A stretch of 13,509 nt of DNA. Source: Erysipelotrichia bacterium (GTDB lineage Bacteria > Bacillota_I > Bacilli_A > Erysipelotrichales > Erysipelotrichaceae). Each line of letters starts with the position of its first letter. Within the stretch, counting starts at the first letter, position 1. This document shows, one piece after another, positions 7,827-13,509 of the stretch. The DNA lies in the NCBI GenBank assembly GCA_009929095.1, contig SABF01000021.1, positions 1 to 13,509 of the forward strand. Direction: 5' to 3'. The position numbers and the translations under genes were made by a program. The notes under the pieces were generated by a model that saw nothing but the letters and a program-made list of their open reading frames with translations, did not search any database and was not told where the DNA came from.

Positions 7827-9104
7827 ATGTCTCAGATGACAGTGGCTTTAATATTGTTCGTTATCATGTATATATTTCTATTGAAGATTGATTCGGAGAA
7901 ACGGTGGATGGTTGCATTGATCGCAGCCGCGGTATTTCTTGCGTTTGGGATTCTGCCGATTCAGAAAGTGCTGAGTGCCATCAATTGGAATGTCATTATG
8001 ATGCTGGCGGGTACCATGGGAATCGTGGAACTGTTTATCGAAAGCAGAATGCCGGCACGTATGGCTGACGGACTTCTCAAGATTGTTCCAAATGTTAAGT
8101 GGGCTGTCATTGCACTGTCTTTATTTTCCGGTATAGTGTCAGCATTTGTGGATAATGTTGCAACAGTTCTGATGGTTGCACCGATCGGACTGGCGGTGGC
8201 TAAACAACTTGATACAAATCCGGTTCCTGTAATTATCTCAATAGCTGTTTCCTCCAACCTTCAAGGTGCTGCAACTCTTGTTGGGGACACTACATCTATT
8301 CTTCTAGGCACTTATGCAAACATGAGTTTTAATGACTTCTTCTGGTTTTTTGGAAAACCGGGAATTGCCGTAGCGGTCGAAATTGGTGCATTGATGACAA
8401 TTCCGGTTTTGCTATTTCTCTTTCGTAAGGAGAAAGACAAAGTTGATTCGGCTGTTACGACGGTTGTGACGGATTGCATGCCGACATTACTGATGATAGG
8501 TGTAGTCCTGGCTTTGATCATTGCTTCGCAATTTGAAAATAAACCGGAACTTACTAATGGCTTCATCTGTATGATATTTGCGATTGGTGGAACATTGTAT
8601 GAAAGGATTAGAACGCACAGTACTGCTGTTGTGTATGATGTTCTGAAATCACTTGATTTTCAGACATTGCTTCTGCTCTGTGGCCTGTTTATCGTCATTG
8701 GCGGAATTACCGAAGCTGGTGTCATAGATGCAATAGCCAAGATGTTTGTAAACTTCGGCGGTACAGACAAATTCCTTATGTATACAATGATTGTGTTTGT
8801 GTCAGTGATCCTGTCGGCATTTATTGATAATATTCCATATGTTGCAACGATGCTGCCAGTTGTGCAGGGCATTGCTGCATTGATGGGTGTTCAGCCGTAT
8901 CTGTTCTATTATGGTCTTTTGATAGGTGCTACACTAGGTGGAAATCTTACACCAGTAGGCGCATCCGCCAATATTGCCGGAATAGGAATTCTAAACAAAG
9001 CAGGTTATGAAACGAAAACTTCTGATTTCATGAAGATAGGCATTCCATTTACGCTGGTAGCAGTTCTGAGTGGATACGCTGTTATTTGGTTATGCTGGGC
9101 ATAA
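7827..9104 (+). CDS. ArsB/NhaD-type permease of the ion transporter (IT) superfamily
   Basis: This is a 425-residue integral membrane protein with about 10-12 hydrophobic segments and the two-fold internal symmetry of the IT superfamily. SAFVDNVATVLMVAPI (105-120) in the first half is mirrored by SAFIDNIPYVATMLPVV (330-346) in the second. GAATLVGDTTS (147-157) is mirrored by GGNLTPVGASAN (371-382). Relatives include ArsB arsenite exporters, NhaD Na+/H+ antiporters and SLC13-like carboxylate carriers. No arsenic-resistance genes are nearby, whereas catabolic genes precede it directly, so I favour uptake of an organic anion by proton or sodium coupling. This is inferred from context; an ion exporter remains possible. 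The start is supported by GGGAG (7815-7819). It is the last gene of the putative operon. Confidence 0.82.
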   Translation: MSQMTVALILFVIMYIFLLKIDSEKRWMVALIAAAVFLAFGILPIQKVLSAINWNVIMMLAGTMGIVELFIESRMPARMADGLLKIVPNVKWAVIALSLFSGIVSAFVDNVATVLMVAPIGLAVAKQLDTNPVPVIISIAVSSNLQGAATLVGDTTSILLGTYANMSFNDFFWFFGKPGIAVAVEIGALMTIPVLLFLFRKEKDKVDSAVTTVVTDCMPTLLMIGVVLALIIASQFENKPELTNGFICMIFAIGGTLYERIRTHSTAVVYDVLKSLDFQTLLLLCGLFIVIGGITEAGVIDAIAKMFVNFGGTDKFLMYTMIVFVSVILSAFIDNIPYVATMLPVVQGIAALMGVQPYLFYYGLLIGATLGGNLTPVGASANIAGIGILNKAGYETKTSDFMKIGIPFTLVAVLSGYAVIWLCWA

Positions 9105-9180
9105 TTCTTATCATTCATAATTATTGACTATTATCCGATTGGTCAACCTGATAACTTGTAAGAGATGAAAGGGGCATACA
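9105..9180 (+). promoter_or_regulatory. Possible promoter region before the MATE gene
   Basis: This is a 76-bp AT-rich gap, the largest between clear genes of the left half. TTGACT at 9124-9129 resembles a -35 box; the best -10 candidate is GATAAC at 9150-9155, giving a spacing of about 20 bp, longer than ideal. TTGAC (9124-9128) and GTCAA (9142-9146) form a short inverted repeat that could be an operator. AAAGGGG (9168-9174) is the ribosome site for the ATG at 9181. No terminator-like hairpin with a T-tract is visible after the permease, so read-through is possible. Confidence 0.3.
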
Positions 9181-10533
9181 ATGAGAACTGAAATAATATC
9201 TCTAGATGTCGGTTTTTATCGAAAGTTGTTTCGCATTGCCCTGCCAATCATTCTTCAGAATGTTATCACCATCGGTGTGAACTTAATGGATACAATTATG
9301 CTTGGATCATATGGGGAAGTTCAGCTTGCTGGATCATCTCTAGCCAACGATTTTATCAACATCTTCCAGATTCTCTGTATGGGAATGGGATGTGGAACAG
9401 CGGTGCTGACAGCTCAGTACTGGGGATCAAAAGAAATTGATAATTTAAAAAAAGCTGTATCAATCATGTTTCGCTTTGTGACAGTCATATCATCAGTGTT
9501 CACTATTTTTGTAATTTTCTTTGCTCCTGAGATCATGACAATCTATACGAATGAAGCAGAAGTAATTCAAGCAGGAACATTGTATTTTTATTGGAGTATC
9601 CCTACATTTATTCTGATGGGAATTTCATTGACTCTCACTCAAGTCCTGCGATCAATTGAAAATGTCAGAATCCCGCTATATGCAAGTTTTGTGGGATTCT
9701 TTGTGAACATTTTTTTTAACTGGGTATTTATCTTCGGTAACCTTGGTGCTCCGGAAATGAAGATTGCCGGTGCCGCGCTTGGAACAGTCATAGCCCGTGT
9801 GGTAGAAACTCTTGCGGTGGGCATTTACTTTTTCAAAATTGAAAAGAAGGTTAGATTCAAACTAACGAATATATTTACAAACTGCAGTAGCATCTCATCG
9901 AAATACTTCAAATATTGTCTGCCTGTCATTGCAAGTGATTCTCTGCTTGGATTTGGCAATTCTGCAGTATCAATCATCATCGGACATATGGGTACTGCTT
10001 TTGTTGCAGCAAATGCAATCATCTTGGTGATTCAGCGATTCTGCACAGTATTCACATCGGGCATGGGCATGGCAAGTCATACGATGATTGGAAACAGAAT
10101 CGGTGAAGGGAATCATAAACAGGCATATTGCGAAGCTATCACACTGCTTGTGCTGTCAATTATTCTTGGAATCGTATCAGCTGGAATCATGAGACTCGTT
10201 GGACCGTATGTCATATCGTTCTATAATGTCACAAAAGAAACATATGATCTATCGCTGGAGATGCTTGAGGCCATCTGTATTATGATTGTTTTTCAGGCAA
10301 TGCAGTCAACAATTACTAAGGGCGTGCTTCGTGGCGGTGGAGACACAAAGTTCTGCCTGGCAATTGATGCAATGTTCTTATGGCTTGTGTCCGTTCCGCT
10401 TGGATACTATGCCGGATTGGTTCGGCATAGTAGCGCTTTCATCGTAATTATTTCATTGAAGGCTGACTGGATTATCAAGTCAGCTGTCGGCTCAGCACGG
10501 ATTATCTCCGGGAAATGGATTAAGAAAATATAG
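9181..10533 (+). CDS. MATE-family efflux transporter
   Basis: This 450-residue membrane protein has about twelve hydrophobic segments and the normal length for the MATE family of Na+- or H+-coupled exporters of cationic drugs and metabolites. Visible family landmarks are the N-terminal IALPIILQNVI stretch followed by VNLMDTIMLG, GMGCGTAVLTAQYWG (68-82), IAGAALGTVIARVVE (195-209) in the first bundle, and the second-bundle elements HMGTAFVAANAI (269-280) and GVLRGGGDTKF (381-391). The C-terminal RxxSGKW tail is also common in the family. It begins 76 bp after the permease and is followed 83 bp later by a GyrI-like binding protein. The exported compound cannot be predicted. The gene may share a transcript with the catabolic genes, for instance to relieve a toxic intermediate, but its own promoter is equally likely. 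Confidence 0.93.
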   Translation: MRTEIISLDVGFYRKLFRIALPIILQNVITIGVNLMDTIMLGSYGEVQLAGSSLANDFINIFQILCMGMGCGTAVLTAQYWGSKEIDNLKKAVSIMFRFVTVISSVFTIFVIFFAPEIMTIYTNEAEVIQAGTLYFYWSIPTFILMGISLTLTQVLRSIENVRIPLYASFVGFFVNIFFNWVFIFGNLGAPEMKIAGAALGTVIARVVETLAVGIYFFKIEKKVRFKLTNIFTNCSSISSKYFKYCLPVIASDSLLGFGNSAVSIIIGHMGTAFVAANAIILVIQRFCTVFTSGMGMASHTMIGNRIGEGNHKQAYCEAITLLVLSIILGIVSAGIMRLVGPYVISFYNVTKETYDLSLEMLEAICIMIVFQAMQSTITKGVLRGGGDTKFCLAIDAMFLWLVSVPLGYYAGLVRHSSAFIVIISLKADWIIKSAVGSARIISGKWIKKI

Positions 10534-10605
10534 CATAAATCGTGCTGGATAAAGTGTGAACAAATGGCCTGAAATTACGAAGATGTCATAAAATGAAATT
10601 ATCTT

Positions 10606-10610
10606 GGAGG
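10606..10610 (+). promoter_or_regulatory. Ribosome-binding site deciding the GyrI-like start
   Basis: GGAGG lies 6 bp upstream of the ATG at 10617. An in-frame ATG at 10593 has no comparable site and would place this GGAGG inside the gene, so the downstream ATG is chosen. Confidence 0.8.
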
Positions 10611-10616
10611 AGTCAT

Positions 10617-11093
10617 ATGGATGTTGAAATAATTATTAAGCCGAAGTTTTATGTGCTTGGTAAAGAAGGATCCACAGAGGAAGGCAAAGACATTGTCAGG
10701 TCTCTGTGGAAGGATGTAGATAATCACTTTGATGAATTGGAAGAGTTCGCTGTCAAGACTGAAGGAAAGCCAGCTGGTTTCTGGGGTATCATGAGTGATC
10801 TCTCCCGCAGTTACAAACCATGGGAAGAGAATTTCACAAAAGGTCTGTATCTTGCCGGCGTGGAATGCAGAGAAGATGCGGAGAAACAGGGATGGGTGAA
10901 ATGGACAGTTCCAGGTGCAGAGTATATCTGCATCAGATGTGAAGATTCATATCCATTCCAGGCAGGCCTGGACTACCTGAAGCACCACGGTCTTGTGATG
11001 GTAGGAGCGGCATATGATTTTACTGATCCGAACACTTCAAGCAGCTACATATATTATCCGGTCAGAAAGCTGGCTGGTTCTGAAAGTAATTGA
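10617..11093 (+). CDS. GyrI-like small-molecule-binding protein
   Basis: This is a 158-residue single-domain protein matching the GyrI-like / effector-binding domain found at the C terminus of AraC- and MerR-type regulators and as free-standing proteins. The characteristic block is the GFWGIMSDLSRSYKPWEE region (about 54-71), followed by the YLAGVEC strand (about 78-84), and then GWVKWTVPGAEYICI (92-106), the WxxxxVPAxxYA-like strand of the family. No helix-turn-helix is present, so it cannot bind DNA alone as a classical regulator. Free-standing members bind or hydrolyse amphipathic or cationic small molecules. The MATE exporter just upstream makes ligand binding linked to drug tolerance plausible, but that is inference. 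Confidence 0.82.
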   Translation: MDVEIIIKPKFYVLGKEGSTEEGKDIVRSLWKDVDNHFDELEEFAVKTEGKPAGFWGIMSDLSRSYKPWEENFTKGLYLAGVECREDAEKQGWVKWTVPGAEYICIRCEDSYPFQAGLDYLKHHGLVMVGAAYDFTDPNTSSSYIYYPVRKLAGSESN

Positions 11094-11733
11094 AATGATC
11101 AATTCTCATTCGATTGGAAAACTTTAGTTAATCTCATCATCAAATCAGAATCTTCATTTTAGCTATTATGATATTCATTGTGAGATTGGCAAATCTTTTG
11201 AAGATATAAGACTGAAACACCAGCAAGACAGTTCAATTACCTTAGATTCCTTCTGACTGATACGGTCGATGTTTCGCTGATGCTGTTTCAATATAACAGC
11301 AAGAGCATAGAAAATACGATCAATATAAAGAGTATGTTTCAGGCGTATTCTTACTGCGGTAAAGTGACTGCTGGAAAATTTGAATATTTCTGATATGAAT
11401 CGTGCGAAAATCACGGCGCAAAACTTCTTGAAAACGACTGATTGAATCTGAAGATCTGAGAGAATCGCATTCAGCTGTATGATCACCAATTGAATTGAAA
11501 TGACGTTCCATGGAAATTAGAGGAATGATCATAACGAATCACCATACTCTGGTCATTCTGACAGTCCTTGAAATCCGGCGTGGATGAATATGTCAAATGA
11601 TATCGGAATTCTGAACTTACCTGAGGTTTCATCGACAGCGGAATCCGCCAAAAAGGAAACTATTGTGAAAACGAACCATTGCCGCAATAAAGCATTATCA
11701 TTCTACAGAAAGTTTTAAATAGGATTTCTGATT

Positions 11734-11739
11734 TATAAT
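11734..11739 (+). promoter_or_regulatory. Putative -10 box for the flavoprotein gene
   Basis: A perfect TATAAT lies 46 bp before the chosen ATG. The -35 position (about 11711-11716, AGTTTT) is a poor match, so this is only a candidate. It is the best sigma-A-like element in the long gap, and the gene needs its own promoter because its upstream neighbour is nearly 700 bp away. Confidence 0.4.
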
Positions 11740-11775
11740 CCTTGATGAGTTCAGTTTATTAAGCAAAACACAAAT

Positions 11776-11780
11776 GGAGG
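11776..11780 (+). promoter_or_regulatory. Ribosome-binding site deciding the flavoprotein start
   Basis: GGAGG precedes the ATG at 11786 by 5 bp. An earlier in-frame ATG at 11774 overlaps this site and has no site of its own. The protein motif also begins naturally at the later ATG (MKVMMINSSP). Confidence 0.8.
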
Positions 11781-11785
11781 TCACA

Positions 11786-12409
11786 ATGAAAGTAATGATG
11801 ATTAATAGCAGCCCGCATGAACATGGCTGTACAGATATTGCTCTGCAGGAATGTGCAAAGACATTGAATGGTCATGGGATAGAGACAGAGATAGTATGGC
11901 TGGGGACCTCTGCCATTCATGGATGCATTGCCTGCGGTAAATGCCGCAATAGCGGCAGGTGCATCTTTGAAGAGGATATGGTAAACAGAATTGCAGAGCA
12001 GGCAGAAAGCTTTGATGGATTCATCATCGGGTCGCCGGTATACTATGGCGGACCAAGTTCACAGAGCTGTGCATTTATGGATCGTCTGTTCTACAGTGCG
12101 GCAGGAAGGCTTGCTAATAAACCGTCTGCCAGTGTTGTGTCATGCCGAAGAGGCGGGGCATCTGCGGCATATGATCGGCTGAACAAGTATTTTGAGATGT
12201 GCAATATGCCGGTTGTTACTTCCCAGTACTGGAATCAGATTCATGGCAACACTCCGGAAGAAGCACTGCAGGATGCTGAGGGACTGCAGACCATGCGTAC
12301 ACTTGGTGAGAACATGGCGTGGCTTCTGGCATGCATCGAAACGGGTAAGAAGGCTGGTGTGCCACTTCCTGCATATGAGCCAAAGCTGCGGACCAATTTC
12401 ATCCGCTGA
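11786..12409 (+). CDS. Flavodoxin-fold NAD(P)H-dependent FMN reductase, iron-sulfur flavoprotein-like
   Basis: This 207-residue protein has the flavodoxin-like fold of the NADPH-dependent FMN reductase / iron-sulfur flavoprotein family. The first strand and phosphate loop are MKVMMINSSPHEHGCT (1-16), which bind the FMN phosphate, and the second FMN-contacting loop is GSPVYYGGPS (82-91). Between them is a cysteine cluster at C47, C50, C53 and C59, spaced CX2CX2CX5C, within the compact CX2CX2CX4-7C pattern known to hold a 4Fe-4S cluster in archaeal Isf. It is followed by EEDM, as in many relatives. The role is probably electron transfer or reduction of quinones or similar substrates in the cytoplasm; the partner is unknown. 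Whether it carries the Fe-S cluster cannot be settled by sequence. It stands alone between two gene-poor stretches. Confidence 0.85.
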   Translation: MKVMMINSSPHEHGCTDIALQECAKTLNGHGIETEIVWLGTSAIHGCIACGKCRNSGRCIFEEDMVNRIAEQAESFDGFIIGSPVYYGGPSSQSCAFMDRLFYSAAGRLANKPSASVVSCRRGGASAAYDRLNKYFEMCNMPVVTSQYWNQIHGNTPEEALQDAEGLQTMRTLGENMAWLLACIETGKKAGVPLPAYEPKLRTNFIR

Positions 12410-12957
12410 TATGTTGAAACAAAAGTTTACTGCATATGCTGACCATTGAAAAAGTCCGATCCTCTGTGTTCGGTTTGCTAAAGAATCTGGTTTGTTTTGC
12501 TGAGAATGCATTTGTGGACTGATGTATTGAGACAACGGATGATAAGCAGTATCAGAATCTATAGACCGCAGACTGCATAGAGGTGAATTATAGGAAACCG
12601 GGCATCAGTTCTGTTCTTGAAGACAGAAGGGATTGAGCTGCTTCTTTTAGCAGAGAAAATTGAGCAGAATCACTTGCAATAAAGTGGGAATCTTCAGCAT
12701 CATATTTCTTCTATCACCAGGTTCAATACTAGATGCTTCGCTGAGCAGGCCAGTGCTTTTATATCTGCAGAATGGCATGGTAATAATGTTTCCGCATAAT
12801 GGATGAGGGATTAAACCGACAGGCTGCTGAACGCAATTATTGTGAGAACGGGATTAAAAGTTTCTGGCAGAGCCTCACCCTGGTCATCGTTTTTTTCAAT
12901 CCATTGGCAACTGATGCATATAACAGGAATGCATAGTGCCTAAACAATACACAATGC
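12410..12957 (+). other. Gene-free stretch, possibly the eroded 5' part of a chbG gene
   Basis: There is no intact reading frame in this stretch of about 550 bp; all + frames have multiple stops. It leads directly into an in-frame C-terminal ChbG fragment. The combined span from 12410 to 13221 (about 810 bp) is close to a full ChbG gene, so this is the natural place for its lost N-terminal two thirds. I could not recognise the expected NADDFG or HxxHH-type metal motifs, so replacement by unrelated sequence is also possible. An imperfect hairpin (TTCTGT at 12609-12614 with ACAGAA at 12623-12628) lacks a T-tract. Confidence 0.4.
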
Positions 12958-13221
12958 ATGCACTGGAAGCGGAATATATCAAACTATCTGCTGGAATATG
13001 ACCTTCTGGAATGCCTGAAAAATGGTATTATTAATCACGTGAAAACTGATATGCCGAATGTGTTTGTATGCCATTCAGGCTGGCTTGACCAGTATCTTCT
13101 GAACCATTCCAGTCTGACCGTCAATCGAACGAAGGAAGTAGATATGCTGTGTGCTGCAGATGCTGGAGAGTGGCTGAAAGAGCACAGTGTCAGACTGATT
13201 ACATACCGGGATATCGTTTAG
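12958..13221 (+). pseudogene. C-terminal remnant of a ChbG/YdjC-family carbohydrate deacetylase
   Basis: This open frame of 87 codons resembles only the last third of the ChbG/YdjC family, which removes acetyl groups from chitooligosaccharides such as diacetylchitobiose. The recognisable part is VFVCHSGWLDQYLL (compare the family's E-V-M-C-H-P-G-Y-x-D), then the SSLTVNRTKEVDML block, then the closing RLITYRDI, which matches the family's usual R-x-x-S-Y-R-D end. Note HS where the family usually has HP. Full-length relatives are about 240-300 residues; the N-terminal NADDFG catalytic region is missing and the frame has no ribosome site at its ATG. I therefore call it a truncated pseudogene. Its stop overlaps the ribosome site of crr, suggesting the pair was once co-translated in a PTS-linked amino-sugar locus. 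Confidence 0.65.
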
Positions 13222-13235
13222 GAGGGATCTCATAC

Positions 13236-13509
13236 ATGGGACTGTTCAGCGGCTTGTTTGGCAACAATGAACCAAAGCTTCCACCATTAGATGCAGATGA
13301 CAGCAGTATCGTCGCACCGGCAGACGGAGAACTGATTGATGTAACAAAAGTTTCTGATCCGGTCTTTGCAGAGAAAATGATGGGTGACAGCATTGCATTT
13401 GCATATGATACAGATAAGACTGTAATCTGTGCACCGGCTAATGGTACATTGACAGTATTGTTTCCTACAGGCCATGCGTTTGGAATTACTATGAAGAACG
13501 GGATAGAAC
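13236..13509 (+). CDS. crr: PTS EIIA component, glucose family (partial, 3' end beyond window)
   Basis: These are the first 91 residues of a stand-alone EIIA-Glc, the soluble phosphocarrier that passes phosphate from HPr to the EIIB domain of a sugar permease. The MGLFSGLFG start resembles known Crr proteins. The conserved core follows: SIVAPADGELIDV (24-36), DPVFAEKMMGDSIAF (41-55), CAPANGTL (65-72), and TGHAFGI with H80, the counterpart of E. coli His75. The phosphorylated His in the HFGID motif would come just after the window ends. A strong AGGAGGG (13220-13226) precedes the ATG by 9 bp and overlaps the stop of the ChbG remnant. In Firmicutes such single-domain EIIA proteins serve several EIIBC permeases. 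Confidence 0.93.
   Translation, partial: MGLFSGLFGNNEPKLPPLDADDSSIVAPADGELIDVTKVSDPVFAEKMMGDSIAFAYDTDKTVICAPANGTLTVLFPTGHAFGITMKNGIE

Larger units (their letters stand above)
11094..11785 (+). other. Non-coding or decayed stretch, about 690 bp
   Basis: No convincing gene is present on either strand. Stops interrupt all frames, and the longest open frames are on the minus strand (about 11175-11489 and 11320-11532). They overlap each other in different frames, lack ribosome sites and match no family I recognise. A short + frame of 43 codons (11590-11718) has no ribosome site. ATCTT-TTG-AAGAT at 11193-11205 is a small perfect hairpin without a T-tract. The length and broken frames fit a decayed gene, but I could not identify what it was. 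Confidence 0.5.

Noticed and set aside
7827..9104. Calling the permease an arsenite exporter (arsB)
   Set aside because: The superfamily motifs are shared by carboxylate and Na+/H+ carriers, and there are no arsenic genes nearby, so the specific name is not supported.
11193..11205. ATCTT-TTG-AAGAT hairpin as a terminator
   Set aside because: The stem is only 5 bp and AT-rich, and no T-tract follows on either strand that would make an intrinsic terminator.
11175..11489. Minus-strand open frame of 104 codons in the long gap
   Set aside because: There is no ribosome site and no recognisable family, and it overlaps another minus frame (11320-11532). I considered a transposase remnant but found no recognisable catalytic motif or terminal inverted repeats.

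Overview
The window looks like a chromosomal segment from a Bacillota (Firmicutes) bacterium. Base composition is moderately AT-rich, ribosome-binding sites are strong and purine-rich (GGAGG type), and the right edge carries a stand-alone PTS EIIA-Glc gene typical of gut or host-associated Firmicutes. A finer placement such as Erysipelotrichales is only a guess. Every supported gene is on the + strand.

Left block (1-9104) reads as one long catabolic operon. In order it holds the 3' end of a DapA/NanA-type aldolase, a PdxA-family dehydrogenase (PdxA2-like), three consecutive paralogous alpha/beta-hydrolases of about 540-590 residues, an Asp-box beta-propeller protein of the predicted-neuraminidase type, and an ArsB/NhaD-type permease of the ion transporter (IT) superfamily. 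Gaps are 3, 64, 12, 3, 19 and 37 bp, so co-transcription and partial translational coupling are likely. None of the hydrolases nor the propeller has a signal peptide. The picture is import by the permease, ester and possibly glycosidic cleavage in the cytoplasm, then aldolase/dehydrogenase breakdown of a sugar-acid product. The substrate cannot be read from the sequence.

The most unusual element is the hydrolase trio. Each protein appears to be two alpha/beta-hydrolase domains in series. The C-terminal half has a complete Ser-Asp-His set, while the N-terminal half has an altered nucleophile elbow (GYKEG, GTSET, GTSPA). This looks like an under-described double-domain esterase family expanded in tandem.

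Middle block (9181-11093) holds a MATE-family multidrug/cation exporter followed by a GyrI-like effector-binding protein.

Right block (11094-13509) is looser. A flavodoxin-fold FMN protein with an iron-sulfur-flavoprotein-like cysteine cluster lies between two stretches of about 690 and 550 bp without a convincing gene. The second runs into the C-terminal remnant of a ChbG/YdjC carbohydrate deacetylase, which is followed at once by the start of crr (EIIA-Glc), cut by the window edge.
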